Source of the DNA: Chitinophagales bacterium
GTDB lineage: Bacteria > Bacteroidota > Bacteroidia > Chitinophagales > Chitinophagaceae
Direction: 5' to 3'
Assembly (NCBI GenBank): GCA_017303855.1
Contig: JAFLBL010000002.1
Location: forward strand, 248,001-312,000
DNA length: 64,000 nt
This document shows positions 18,717 to 28,217 of the stretch, piece by piece; the stretch's first letter is position 1; each line of letters begins with the position of its first letter. The translations under genes and the position numbers were made by a program. The notes under the pieces were generated by a model. That model had not been told where the DNA came from and made no database searches. It was given only the letters and a program-made list of their open reading frames with translations.

Positions 18717-20762
18717 TTACAAGCCTTTTGATAAAAAGATCACGCCTTCCACAGATGCACTGGTTTTGGTGCCAAAGCCTTTCATTTCCGCACTGGCACT
18801 GGCTTTTACACCCCAACCGCATTTGCTGTCGTATATCAGGTCTACTTTTTCGTTCAGGCCAAAAGGACTGTCCTTGAGTACGTCACCGGTACCAATGCCG
18901 ATACCTACGGATACTTCATAACTGCCATCCTGGTGAACTTCACCGCCCATCTTCAGCATGCCGAATTCATGTTCGGCTGTTACATTCACCGCCATTTCTT
19001 CCTGGGCCTGTACTTTACCATCGTCGCCTTTGGAATAGGTGGTGGATTGTTCAATGCTGATACTGTTATGAGGATTAAACGCCACTTTGGTTTTAATAAA
19101 TTCAGTAGCCGGACATTTTGCCTGCGGGTCGGCTCCGAGCGTCTGGCAATCGGGTGTTACATCCGCGTCAGACCGGTAAATATAAGCCCGGTAATGTACT
19201 TTACGGATCAGTTTGTCGCCCAGTTCAAGGTACTGATCCACTTTAATTACCGGCCCCATTTTCGCATCGTTTACGATTTTCATATGAAAAGGGCCTTTCA
19301 TTGCGGCACCGGCTGCATCGGGTGGCAGGGGTGACCAGGTTTTGATTTTCTGCCATTTGCCTACATTGAACAGATCGAGTTCACCCGAAGGCATACCCGA
19401 AATTTCAACATTGCCGTCTTCGTCCACCGTGCCGGTAAAGCTCCAGTCGCGGATCTGGAACCCATCTTTCAGGTTGGTACCAAACCCGCCATGCATCGCC
19501 GCCAGCGCGGAGGGGGCCATGCCTGTAACCGGACCACCCGCGGAACCCTGGTATACATACATCACTTTGCCACTGCCGGTGATGATGCCGGACTTGCTGA
19601 TATCCATTGAAAACTCTTTTGCACAGGCCAGTGTTTTTAAATTGATGGTGGTTTGTGCCAGGTCCTTTCCAAAAGTGGTATTGGCTTCCTGGGCCGTTTC
19701 TCCGGAACGGGCACTTACCGCATCCGCTTCATAGTGACCTTCCCATTGAGCCAGTTTCTCCCTTTTCTCCTCACCCTTTGTTTTGGAGACGGGCTTTGCC
19801 GGCTTTGTTGATTTTTTTGCAATGGATGCATTCTTTCCGCCTTCTCTTCCTTGCCCGGCATAACCCTGATCCCAGGCCTGACCGAAATCCTGTTGTGCCC
19901 CTGTTTTGTCACCTTTGGCCTCCTTGATTTTTCCGCCGGTATAACAAAACATTCCGTTTTCCGGATCCAGCCGGCGTGCTATACGGATAGCAGAGTCGGC
20001 TCCGTTATAGTTCCCTGTTTTTAACTGGGCGATGGCCAGACTGCCCCAGGAAGGTGCCAGGTTAGGAAACCGTTTGGTTACATCCTTAAGTAAAATAACA
20101 GCGTCTGCATATTTACTGTATTCCATAATCATGGTGGAAAGGTTATGGAGGTACAACGCACTTCCGGATTGCAACTCAGCGGCCCTGGCAAAACAATACA
20201 GCGCTTCCGGTTTAAATTTTTTAAAGAAGAACAGCTGGCCCATAACATAATAGGCTTCTGCCAGACCGCCTTTGAATTTCTTTTCATCCGCTTTTGCCCA
20301 GGCATCCGCTTTGTCTTTATGTTTGACAATTTTCTGTACGCCTTCCATATTCCGTTTGATCACTTCTGCTACGCTACCCGTTGCGGTATAGCTGGTGCCC
20401 GCCAGTTGCCAGACTGAATTTCCTTTTGCATTGGTGAGCATCCTGAACGGAAGCGTCAATGTGCCATTGGTGAGTGTATAAGGGCCGTTTTGTTTTCCCT
20501 GTTCCATTTCCGCAAAGCTGATGGCAATTGTATTTCCTGTTATTTTCCAGGTGCCTTTATCATCCAGGGTTTGTCCGGGCATAATGGCTATGAGTTTAAA
20601 TGTACCCGGTGCAAACGTGATGCTGATTTCCGCACCGGTTTTCGGGGTGCTGCCGTTATCATCTTTTATCAGGATGTATTTGCCGGAAAGTGATTGTGCC
20701 GCCAGGTTTGCAGCCACCATGATGAGGCAGAGGCTCAGAAGCAGGGACAGGTGTTTTTTCAT
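18717..20762 (-). CDS. Exported TPR protein, third gene of the caspase/RHS-like operon
   Basis: 681 aa with a signal peptide ending LAAQ (about residue 22). Residues about 25-125 form a beta-rich domain (lipocalin-like pattern GKYILIKDD, GTWKITGNTIAISF). TPR-like helices cover about 155-300 (YVMGQLFFFKKFKPEALYCFARA, LAPSWGSLAIAQLKTGNYNGADSA). A Lys-rich linker (KKSTKPAKPVSKTKGEEK) leads to a C-terminal beta-rich part of about 340 residues, partly repetitive (SYEVSVGIGIGTGDVL). No enzyme motif is visible. It follows the RHS-like gene after a 105-bp gap with a palindrome. Confidence 0.75.
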   Translation of the reverse strand: MKKHLSLLLSLCLIMVAANLAAQSLSGKYILIKDDNGSTPKTGAEISITFAPGTFKLIAIMPGQTLDDKGTWKITGNTIAISFAEMEQGKQNGPYTLTNGTLTLPFRMLTNAKGNSVWQLAGTSYTATGSVAEVIKRNMEGVQKIVKHKDKADAWAKADEKKFKGGLAEAYYVMGQLFFFKKFKPEALYCFARAAELQSGSALYLHNLSTMIMEYSKYADAVILLKDVTKRFPNLAPSWGSLAIAQLKTGNYNGADSAIRIARRLDPENGMFCYTGGKIKEAKGDKTGAQQDFGQAWDQGYAGQGREGGKNASIAKKSTKPAKPVSKTKGEEKREKLAQWEGHYEADAVSARSGETAQEANTTFGKDLAQTTINLKTLACAKEFSMDISKSGIITGSGKVMYVYQGSAGGPVTGMAPSALAAMHGGFGTNLKDGFQIRDWSFTGTVDEDGNVEISGMPSGELDLFNVGKWQKIKTWSPLPPDAAGAAMKGPFHMKIVNDAKMGPVIKVDQYLELGDKLIRKVHYRAYIYRSDADVTPDCQTLGADPQAKCPATEFIKTKVAFNPHNSISIEQSTTYSKGDDGKVQAQEEMAVNVTAEHEFGMLKMGGEVHQDGSYEVSVGIGIGTGDVLKDSPFGLNEKVDLIYDSKCGWGVKASASAEMKGFGTKTSASVEGVIFLSKGL

Positions 20763-20804
20763 AATTAACGTATTGCCTTAAACAGGAGATTCCTTTTCAA
20801 TATA

Positions 20805-20851
20805 CAAAATGATGAAAAAAGGCGTCATGAGTTATCCCCGGAAAAGGGGAT
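20805..20851 (-). promoter_or_regulatory. Palindrome ATCCCC-N6-GGGGAT with -7-like box upstream of the TPR gene
   Basis: The inverted repeat ATCCCCGGAAAAGGGGAT (20834-20851) has perfect 6-bp arms and a 6-bp centre. On the minus strand a -7-like TCATTTTG follows at 20812-20805, and the ATG of the 20762 gene is about 42 nt further. The layout resembles the 54-kb regulon sites but arms and spacing differ slightly (21 versus 22 bp). A terminator role for the preceding gene is less likely because no T run follows. Confidence 0.45.
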
Positions 20852-20867
20852 ATTTTGCATATAGATT

Positions 20868-22544
20868 TTACATCCGCTCCCAGATCCATTCATGGGCAAT
20901 CCCTTTAGGGGTCATAGCCTCGCTGAACTCCCTGTACAAAGCCCGCAGCAGTAACGCTTTTTCCCGGTCCGTTTGTGGAAGGGCTTGCTGTTTTCCGGTA
21001 TTGACAATAACAGTATCGCTTTCAATTAACAGGATGCCCAGGTCTTTATGTTCAGCACGATCCGGTTTCCCGTTTGTAAAAGAGATAACAAGCGTATTGC
21101 CGGAACGGCCAATCTGTATCCTTCCTGATGAAACACTTCCGGTAATCGTATATAGCGAATCATTACGCCGGGTTTTGATTAAGTCGCCTGTGGAATTGTA
21201 CGTGTATTTGTAAACGATGCTGTCGTTTTTTAATGAATCAATGGCCATAAAAATTGCCGGCAGATCCTGCTGGTTGTACGTAGAAACATAAATACTGTCA
21301 TTGATACGCAGGCGGCTGCACCTGGCTTTTCCATCATACTGCTGCCAGGCTTCTTTTTGATTCAGCTTCCGGTAAACCGCATTTCCCACATCAGGATCAT
21401 TAATGGATTCTTCATAGCTGGTATCGGTCTGTACCAGGCGGCGGTATAGGTAGTCTTCTCCGTCTGGTTTGGTCCTTGATTCGAATTCATAATATTCATT
21501 AAACACCAGCGTGCCGGTACTGTCATAGTTTTTTATCCGGGTGGCATAGTGGAGAAAATTGATTTTCCCGTCGGGCGTATAAAAGAACGGATACTGATAA
21601 CTGGTAAAAGCGCCATTCCGTTGCTTTACACGTATGGCCCGGTTGTTTACCGGATCATAAGCGATTTCCATATAGGACGAATCGCAGTACCCGATCCGGG
21701 TCATATTATGTGCTTTATCATAACTGTACCAGTATTCGTTTTTGCCCCCGTCTTTTGAATACACCAGGTTGTCTTCTTTATCATACCGGTAAATGGATTC
21801 ATGCAAACCGGTACTGTCCGTATAAGAAAGACGGGTTATTTTCCCACTGCTGTCTGTTTCCACCTGGCACAGGTGTTTTTCGTCCGTACGGATGCCACTC
21901 AGCTTTTCTTGCGTATAAAATAAACTGATCCGGTTCTCCTCATCCGTGATTTCCGTTATCAGCCCGCTTTTGCTGAACCGGTAACGATCCCGCCAGTTGC
22001 GCAACTGAAACACGCTGCCGTTCCATTCGATAACCTGGTTCACATTTCTTTTCCAGGTCATGGTTTTTCCCGAAGGAGGTATCCATGAACTGACTTTTTT
22101 ACTTAACAACAGGGTGGTATACTTTTGAATGCGCATACCGGCATCCGCAGCCAGCGCAGCTTTTCTTTTCATCAGTGCTACGGGTGTATTTTCAAGTTTG
22201 TCCCGCGTTATTTCATCCAGGGTAATTTCATCAATCATCCGGTATAGTCCCTGTTTGTCCTGCAGGGCGGGTTCGAATATATCCACATTGCCGCCACCCC
22301 ACCACTGTACTGAAAGACTGCCATCAGGGAAAGCAAACAACCTGGTTTCCATCACCGAGCCCCAGCCAAAGCCAAACAAACCGGTACTTGTATTAAAAGA
22401 TTGATAGGAGCGCGTGATGGCTGTTCCGGATCCGCTAAATGAAAGATCCGTGTAGGTCATATAAAAAACACCATTGCGTATACCCACTCCTGCATTACCC
22501 TGCAGTGCAAATAGAAATACTATGGTCAGGAGTCTGAACTTCAT
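20868..22544 (-). CDS. Short exported RHS/YD-repeat-like protein
   Basis: 558 aa with a signal peptide (about 1-18). The N-terminal segment GVFYMTYTDLSFSGSG through FGFGWGSVMETRLF (about 25-70) matches the DUF6531 leader found at the start of RHS shells. YD-type strands follow (LITEITDEENRISLFY, IYRYDKEDNLVYSKDGG, YDKAHNMTRIGY; about 190-300). It lacks the PxxxxDPxG core end and any toxin C-terminus, and at 558 aa is far shorter than RHS toxins. Its ATG overlaps the stop of the caspase gene by 4 bp (ATGA). Confidence 0.8.
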   Translation of the reverse strand: MKFRLLTIVFLFALQGNAGVGIRNGVFYMTYTDLSFSGSGTAITRSYQSFNTSTGLFGFGWGSVMETRLFAFPDGSLSVQWWGGGNVDIFEPALQDKQGLYRMIDEITLDEITRDKLENTPVALMKRKAALAADAGMRIQKYTTLLLSKKVSSWIPPSGKTMTWKRNVNQVIEWNGSVFQLRNWRDRYRFSKSGLITEITDEENRISLFYTQEKLSGIRTDEKHLCQVETDSSGKITRLSYTDSTGLHESIYRYDKEDNLVYSKDGGKNEYWYSYDKAHNMTRIGYCDSSYMEIAYDPVNNRAIRVKQRNGAFTSYQYPFFYTPDGKINFLHYATRIKNYDSTGTLVFNEYYEFESRTKPDGEDYLYRRLVQTDTSYEESINDPDVGNAVYRKLNQKEAWQQYDGKARCSRLRINDSIYVSTYNQQDLPAIFMAIDSLKNDSIVYKYTYNSTGDLIKTRRNDSLYTITGSVSSGRIQIGRSGNTLVISFTNGKPDRAEHKDLGILLIESDTVIVNTGKQQALPQTDREKALLLRALYREFSEAMTPKGIAHEWIWERM

Positions 22545-25543
22545 ATAGCAGCCAGGCGATTGTTAAATAAGCGGCGGAATTTTTCCGGTTGCAGCAGTTT
22601 CAGTCCGGCTTTTACCTGCCGGGCTTCTTTGTGTTTGCCCATTACAGCTAAAGCTACCGCTTGTATTTCCGGTTCAGTGTTCAATACTTCATCAAGATAC
22701 CGGCCGGCCAGCTCTTTCATAAAGACCGTCTGATTTAATTCAACGGAAAGCAAAAATAGCCAGCGGACAAGGGTACTATTGATAAATTCGCTTTTCAGTT
22801 CAGCAGCACGTACTTCGTTAAATACTTTTTGCAGGGACTGGCCGCTGAGATAAGCCGCTTCGGCCCTGACTTCTCCCAGTATTGTACTTTCCGGAAAGGC
22901 CGTAGTAAAATCCTGCAGCCAGCTCAGTCGCTTTGAAACCGGTAAGGAACAGGCTTTGCGGCTAACTGCGTGCAGGTAACTGATCAGCAGTTCCGCCTGA
23001 GGATCCTGTTGTAAGAGGTGCTTCATATACTGCAGACTGCTTTTTTTATTGCCGTTTTCCAGGTGTACCAGGGCCAGTGCGATACGTGCATTGATGTATG
23101 CGCTATCCGTTTGCAGGCAGGTCTCATATTGTTGTATCGCTTTATTCCATTGCCCGGTACGGTAATAAAAATTGCCCAGCTGGTAATAAAGCGATGGAGT
23201 ATTGGGTTGCAGCGGGCAAAGGTTCAGTAATACTTTTTCAGCACCCAGGCTGTCCTTTTTCAAAAGCAGGAAGCCGGCCAGTTCATCCGCGAGCCCTATA
23301 TCCCAGGGATTGAGGGACAATGAACGCTGAAAGGCGGCAATTGCGCTGTCCGGTTGTTCCGCAAATTTATAGTAATACCCGAGGTTGCCCCAGGCGGCTG
23401 CCGAACCACCGGATATGGTAAAGCCCTTGCTGAACCAGTAACGGGCGCTGTCTGTTTTCTTTTCGTCCAGTAATAAGAAACCGATACCGGCATAATATTC
23501 CTCATTCAGCGGATTGATGCGGATGGCGATCCGGTAGAGACTGTCCATCTCTTTTACAGGGTGATTGCCGGATTGATGGAGACGATAAAATTCAGCCAGG
23601 GCATAATAGTTTTCCGCTTCATGAGGTTGTTGCTGTATGGCGCGGAGCAGCAGGGATTCCGCTTTTGCTCCATCGGTACCCGCACTGAGTTCACTCCATT
23701 GCCGGAGCGTATTGGTCAGCGTAGGGTCAAGGGAGTCCGCCATGGCAAATAAGCTATCCGCCAGCGGGTACATTTCCCGTTCTTTGGCAATTACTCCCAG
23801 GTTGGAATAACTGATGGCCCAGTCACGTGCATAACGTTCATGCCCACTGTTTTTTTTCATTTCCAGTGAGCGGGAAAAATAATATTCCGCTTCTTTCAAC
23901 CGGCCCATATCCAGCATGGACAGGCCGATATTGTTATAACTCCAGGCATAGCTGCTGTCCAGCTTCAATACATCCCGATGAAATTGCAGTGCTTTTTCAT
24001 ATTGAAAAATATCATGGTAGAGATTTCCCAATACATTTTTCGGATGGCTCCAGGTCGGGATCATACGTTCCGCCTTCCGGGCATACCAGATGGCGCTGTC
24101 GTATTGATGCTGATAGCTTAATACATAACTCAGGGTGAGGTACAGGTAAGCCGCCCGGTCTTCCAGGGCTATCGCCTGCCGGAGGAGTTGTTCCGCCGCC
24201 GGATATTTTTCAAACTGCTCATACCGGATACTGCCAAAAGCTTTATGAAAAGCCGACATAACCTGGTTGTTTTTTTTGCGCGGATCACCGGCCGGCAACA
24301 GGCTATCGGCTATCTGTGCATCGGTGGCGGCCGTATAATAAATAGCTGGCGGAGGTAATACACTTTTCCCGCCCAGGTATTCATTCAGGACCAGCTGACT
24401 CCTTGTTTCCAGCATTTCTGCCAGGTGATTGCGGAGTCCTGCCTGCAGTTCAGCGGCTTTCGGATCTTTATTCTTCTCCAGTTCCTGTATCACCTGCAGG
24501 CAGCTGGAATCATTCCCATAGAATTTTTGTTGCAACAGGAACCGGTTATACGTATCAATAGTTCGTTGCAGACCGGTGAATCCGGACGTATCGTTTTCTC
24601 CCTGGCCCCGGCTGGCCAGGTAGCCGTCATATTTTTTATTCCTGAAATAAGCAAAAGCTTTTGCTTTATTTTCCGTGGTTACCGGCAATGTCCATTCAAC
24701 TCCTTCCGGAGCCGTTATCACCGGATTTTGTTTGCCCCTGGTGGCAGCGGAAACCCGGTTCTTTACCCAGCTGTTCAGTTCTGCAGTGGTTACTTTATTA
24801 TCTGCAGGTTCATCCGCCAGTCCCATCATGCCCTGCAGCAGGTACCAGGTAAAGAGACCATGGCCGACGGAATCTGCTTCATATGAAAATTCATTCACGG
24901 CACAGCCGAGGAACCGGTTCACTTTTGTAAAACTGCCGGATATATTTTCCCGGGCTTTCAGTATGCCGTCCTGGTGTAAACTGAAACCGGAATGGCAGGC
25001 ATCCATGACCAGGTTCACCGTTACTTTTTTTTGTGTAGCCAGGCGGTTGGTATATAATTCCAGGTCACTGAGTTTTAGTGTACCCGCAGCTCCATAGTAA
25101 TTGCGCGAATCGGAAGCATCCCAGGCCAGGAAAAAGCCTTCATCAAAATCTGCAACGGTTTGTACGTCTCCATGTCCGGCAAAATAGAGGATCAGTTCAT
25201 CGCCGGCCACCAGCCATTTCATCAGGTCATGGATGGAGTTGTATATTTTACCTGAGCTGGCCAGTGAGTCATGAAGAATAAAAATATTTTCTTTTGGGAA
25301 AGAGCGCACGTCGGTAAGGTAGCTGTAAAAAAGCCGGGCGTCTTTACTGGCGTATTTCAGATTAAGTTTATTACTACTGTAATCCGAAACACCCACAATC
25401 AGTGCCGCTTTTCGTTTGCCGGAGTCGCCTTTTAAAGGAGAATGCAATGTACCCGAATAGGGTTTTACAATCAGTCCCCTTTCCTGTGCCGCCAGGGAAC
25501 AACTAAGTAAGACCAGCAGAATACTATAAATACACTTATTCAT
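22541..25543 (-). CDS. Exported caspase-like (peptidase C14) protein with TPR repeats
   Basis: 1000 aa. Signal peptide ends LLSCSLAAQ; either signal peptidase I after AAQ or lipidation at Cys15 is possible. The caspase domain is about 45-275: AALIVGVSDYSS, then the catalytic His124 in ILYFAGHGD and Cys183 in VMDACHSGF. About 15 TPR-like helix pairs fill 430-960, e.g. AYNNIGLSMLDMGRLKEAEYYFSRSLEMKK-type units. The cleavage target is unknown. It heads a three-gene operon with the RHS-like and TPR genes and is divergent from the 25682 gene. Confidence 0.9.
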   Translation of the reverse strand: MNKCIYSILLVLLSCSLAAQERGLIVKPYSGTLHSPLKGDSGKRKAALIVGVSDYSSNKLNLKYASKDARLFYSYLTDVRSFPKENIFILHDSLASSGKIYNSIHDLMKWLVAGDELILYFAGHGDVQTVADFDEGFFLAWDASDSRNYYGAAGTLKLSDLELYTNRLATQKKVTVNLVMDACHSGFSLHQDGILKARENISGSFTKVNRFLGCAVNEFSYEADSVGHGLFTWYLLQGMMGLADEPADNKVTTAELNSWVKNRVSAATRGKQNPVITAPEGVEWTLPVTTENKAKAFAYFRNKKYDGYLASRGQGENDTSGFTGLQRTIDTYNRFLLQQKFYGNDSSCLQVIQELEKNKDPKAAELQAGLRNHLAEMLETRSQLVLNEYLGGKSVLPPPAIYYTAATDAQIADSLLPAGDPRKKNNQVMSAFHKAFGSIRYEQFEKYPAAEQLLRQAIALEDRAAYLYLTLSYVLSYQHQYDSAIWYARKAERMIPTWSHPKNVLGNLYHDIFQYEKALQFHRDVLKLDSSYAWSYNNIGLSMLDMGRLKEAEYYFSRSLEMKKNSGHERYARDWAISYSNLGVIAKEREMYPLADSLFAMADSLDPTLTNTLRQWSELSAGTDGAKAESLLLRAIQQQPHEAENYYALAEFYRLHQSGNHPVKEMDSLYRIAIRINPLNEEYYAGIGFLLLDEKKTDSARYWFSKGFTISGGSAAAWGNLGYYYKFAEQPDSAIAAFQRSLSLNPWDIGLADELAGFLLLKKDSLGAEKVLLNLCPLQPNTPSLYYQLGNFYYRTGQWNKAIQQYETCLQTDSAYINARIALALVHLENGNKKSSLQYMKHLLQQDPQAELLISYLHAVSRKACSLPVSKRLSWLQDFTTAFPESTILGEVRAEAAYLSGQSLQKVFNEVRAAELKSEFINSTLVRWLFLLSVELNQTVFMKELAGRYLDEVLNTEPEIQAVALAVMGKHKEARQVKAGLKLLQPEKFRRLFNNRLAAI

Positions 25544-25681
25544 CGGGGCGGAGAGGTTGGAGAATAAAAATAGAGTAATATGGGGAAAGGAGCAATGAAT
25601 TGTGCCGGGATTATTTGGCAGCGGATTTTTTCATGTCAGGGTTCAGTAATAAATTTGTCCATTACCCAATATAGCTGTGCC

Positions 25682-26716
25682 ATGAGAATCGTATTTGGCT
25701 GGAATAATTTCCGTATCCGCTCGTATCAGCCCTTTGAACTGGGAGTAACCAGTAATCCGGATGCCGGGTTTACCATTGAACTTCGTCAGAGCTATTTTCA
25801 TTTTTTCTGGATTCCTTTTTTCGGTCTGGGTAAAAAATGGGCTATCCGGAAAGAAGGGAAATTATATGAACTTCCTGCTGTATATGAACCTGTGGTGGCT
25901 GCTTATAAGCACGGTGTAAAATCACCCTGGTATACATACCTGGGCCCGTTGCTGATACTGGCCGGCGGACTTTCATTCTGGGGCTACAGTGAATACCAGG
26001 AATACCGGTACAGGCAAAATGCCATCAGTTATTTTAAACGGAATAATGCAGTGCTGGAAGCGCAGTTGCGGCAATTAAGTGATAAGGATATTATTACATT
26101 GAATGAGTTAACAGAGAATTTCTGGGACAGTAAACCACTGTATGCTAAAGTGGAAAAAGTAAACGGCGATGTGGTAACCGTAACCCCGGTAAGTGCTGTA
26201 TCCAATAAACCAATGGATGTGGAAGATTCGTATAACCGTCTTGGGATGCAGACGGCTTCTCTCGATATTTCACTGGCGCAATTACTGGCCGCTTTTCCTA
26301 AGAAATATGATTCCTCATCCGGACGTGCTATACTGCAATACGGACGCCCTTTACTGAATAATGAACGGAACTACCTCGTAAAGGAAGTCGTACGTCATTT
26401 CGGTCCGATACTTGGAGACCGGGGTACAGGTTCCTATGGAATTACAGGTATCAGTATGGCATTATACAATGCCGGCTGGCCGGCTGTAGTCAGTGCTGTT
26501 AAAACACTGGAAGGCTCCATTGACTGGTCCGAAAGTATTGGCATGGAAGTACCCGGTGGTCAGACGGAATGGTCATATAGCCTGGAACTGCGGGGAAGGA
26601 ATTATAAAACAAATGATCATTATAAGTTTCTGCTTACGCTTACTGATTCCACGAACAACGTGCATCAGTACGAAATTGATGGAGTGAATATGGAAAAGAC
26701 GATACGGGAATTGTGA
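25682..26716 (+). CDS. Single-pass membrane protein, unknown, divergent from caspase operon
   Basis: 344 aa from the ATG at 25682 (MRIVFGWNNFRIRSY); the 34 codons upstream do not look coding. An N-terminal cytoplasmic part of about 95 residues with SYFHFFWIPFFGLGKKW resembles the linker of zinc-ribbon membrane proteins, but the cysteines are absent. One TM helix (YLGPLLILAGGLSFWGY, about 102-118) is followed by a helical stalk and a C-terminal domain of about 200 residues. No family recognised. The 138-bp gap to the caspase gene contains no clear operator. Confidence 0.7.
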   Translation: MRIVFGWNNFRIRSYQPFELGVTSNPDAGFTIELRQSYFHFFWIPFFGLGKKWAIRKEGKLYELPAVYEPVVAAYKHGVKSPWYTYLGPLLILAGGLSFWGYSEYQEYRYRQNAISYFKRNNAVLEAQLRQLSDKDIITLNELTENFWDSKPLYAKVEKVNGDVVTVTPVSAVSNKPMDVEDSYNRLGMQTASLDISLAQLLAAFPKKYDSSSGRAILQYGRPLLNNERNYLVKEVVRHFGPILGDRGTGSYGITGISMALYNAGWPAVVSAVKTLEGSIDWSESIGMEVPGGQTEWSYSLELRGRNYKTNDHYKFLLTLTDSTNNVHQYEIDGVNMEKTIREL

Positions 26717-26808
26717 ACCGGAGACCGTATCTCAGGTGCCCGGTATTTTAAACTTTCGCCAGACTGGTTTGCCGGAGGTGGTTTGATGCTGATTATTTAA
26801 ACCGGCAC

Positions 26809-27243
26809 TCACACTTTCTCCCACAGCCAGGCATCACCGATTTCTTCATCCTGTACGGTGCCTTTCAGCTCAAACTGGTATTTTTTCAGAATCGATACAG
26901 AAGGATTTTCATCAGGAGCCGTTTTGGCCGTAATTTTTACAGACGGATCAGCGGCCGCCGCCATTTTAACCAATTCGCCACAGGCAAAGCTGCCAATGCC
27001 CTGTCCTTCGTATTCGGGAAAAGTCCAGTAGGCAATTTCCACCACACCTTCTTCCGGTGCTTTGGTAAAACCACAGGAACCTACAACCGTATTTTCGTTT
27101 ATTATAAAATAGCCGGTCCAGGGTGGTTGATAACCGGTCTTCGGATAGTAGTCATCATAAATACTGATCAGTGCCTGGCAATTTTCTGTCTGGTACATCG
27201 GGTTGCTGCTGTCCGGCTCGAGCGGAATAGGAGATAAATGCAT
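26809..27243 (-). CDS. GNAT family N-acetyltransferase
   Basis: 144 aa. The acetyl-CoA loop is FPEYEGQGIGSFACGELVKMA (Q-x-x-G-x-G/A type, about residues 75-95), after the beta-strand VVEIAYWTF. The C-terminal VSILKKYQFELKGTV is the usual last strand with a tyrosine-like acid position. It acetylates an unidentified small molecule or protein amine in the cytoplasm. Upstream lies the heptamer array at 27303. Confidence 0.85.
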   Translation of the reverse strand: MHLSPIPLEPDSSNPMYQTENCQALISIYDDYYPKTGYQPPWTGYFIINENTVVGSCGFTKAPEEGVVEIAYWTFPEYEGQGIGSFACGELVKMAAAADPSVKITAKTAPDENPSVSILKKYQFELKGTVQDEEIGDAWLWEKV

Positions 27244-27302
27244 ACAAAGAATTTATCGTAAAGGGATAGAAATTCCGGATACAAAGATAAGCAAGGAATG
27301 TA

Positions 27303-27386
27303 AGTACGAAGTACGAATTACGAATTACGAAGTACGAAGTACGAGGTACGAAGTATGAAGTATGAAGTACGAGGTATGAAGTACGG
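27303..27386. repeat. Heptamer tandem array, 12 exact-phase units
   Basis: Twelve consecutive 7-bp units without any indel: AGTACGA (five), ATTACGA (two), GGTACGA, AGTATGA (two), GGTATGA and AGTACGG. It ends 18 bp before the stop of the hemerythrin gene (minus strand) and starts 59 bp upstream of the GNAT start, filling the gap. The same unit recurs at 62921. Confidence 0.95.
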
Positions 27387-27404
27387 GCTTTGGAGCGGGG
27401 TCAG

Positions 27405-28175
27405 TTATTTTTTATTGTCGCCTTTTGTATCTTTTTTTATCAGTCGCATGTCTCTTTTAGCAGTTCCGCTTTTCAGTTCGGGCCTGTTACCACTGTTTTT
27501 GCTTTTCCAGTCTTGCTTTTGCGGGGTTTCCTTTTTTGCGGGACCTGTTCCTGTACCGGGGCGTTTGCTTTTCCAGTCTTTCTGTGCTGCGCCTTCCCGT
27601 TTTGCCGGTCGTTCATCCGCTTGTTTGCCGGGCCAGGTTTTTTTGCCGGCGGGAGCGGCTTTCTTTTCATGTTTCAACTCCCGGATGTCATCAGTAGGTG
27701 CAGGTTTTTCCGCTTTTACTTCTTCCCAGAACCGGTCTTCTATATTTTCTTCAAATTTTTCTTCTTTGTGCGCATCTGCCAGTGCTTTCAGCTGTTCCGG
27801 TGTGGCGGCTTCCTGTATATCATTAAAGAGGGTCCGCTCTTCAAAGCGGATATGTTGTTCCAGTTCAAATGCTATTGAACGCAGGTTATATTCAACATCC
27901 CCGGTGCTGAGAAAAAGTTTCGTCAGCAGCTGATGGTCTTTTAACCCTTTTATCACACTGGGGTGTTCCTTATCCAGCAGGGGGAAAAAAGTTTTTTCTT
28001 CCACCGCAAAATGTGGCGCAAGGTAGTTTTTCCAGAACCAGTCCGCATATTTTTTCATCCGTTCCGGCTCCACCGCTTTACTGAAACCCTGCCGGAGTTT
28101 CCAGCATAGTAATAATGCCTGGTGATGTTCGCGGCTGAGGGGTTGCAGGGAGGCGTGACGTTTTTGAGGGAACAT
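27405..28175 (-). CDS. Hemerythrin domain protein with long basic repetitive tail
   Basis: 256 aa. The HHE domain covers about 12-140: LSREHHQALLLCWKLR, YLAPHFAVEEKTFFPLL, IKGLKDHQLLTKLF and LEQHIRFEERTLF supply the His/Glu/Asp ligands of a non-heme di-iron centre that binds O2 or NO. From about 160 on, the protein is Lys/Pro/Gly-rich and disordered, with repeats such as AAQKDWKSKRPG and PQKQDWKSKNSG. Such a tail is not part of the family and could bind nucleic acid. No signal peptide. Standalone gene. Confidence 0.88.
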   Translation of the reverse strand: MFPQKRHASLQPLSREHHQALLLCWKLRQGFSKAVEPERMKKYADWFWKNYLAPHFAVEEKTFFPLLDKEHPSVIKGLKDHQLLTKLFLSTGDVEYNLRSIAFELEQHIRFEERTLFNDIQEAATPEQLKALADAHKEEKFEENIEDRFWEEVKAEKPAPTDDIRELKHEKKAAPAGKKTWPGKQADERPAKREGAAQKDWKSKRPGTGTGPAKKETPQKQDWKSKNSGNRPELKSGTAKRDMRLIKKDTKGDNKK

Positions 28176-28217
28176 GTATATGGGTTGAACGGCGAAGGTA
28201 GGAAGAGAATTGGCTAA

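Noticed and set aside
27355..27933. Frames opposite the hemerythrin gene, rich in Phe/Ser/Cys
   Set aside because: They are the complement of the Lys/Pro-rich tail and start inside the heptamer array.
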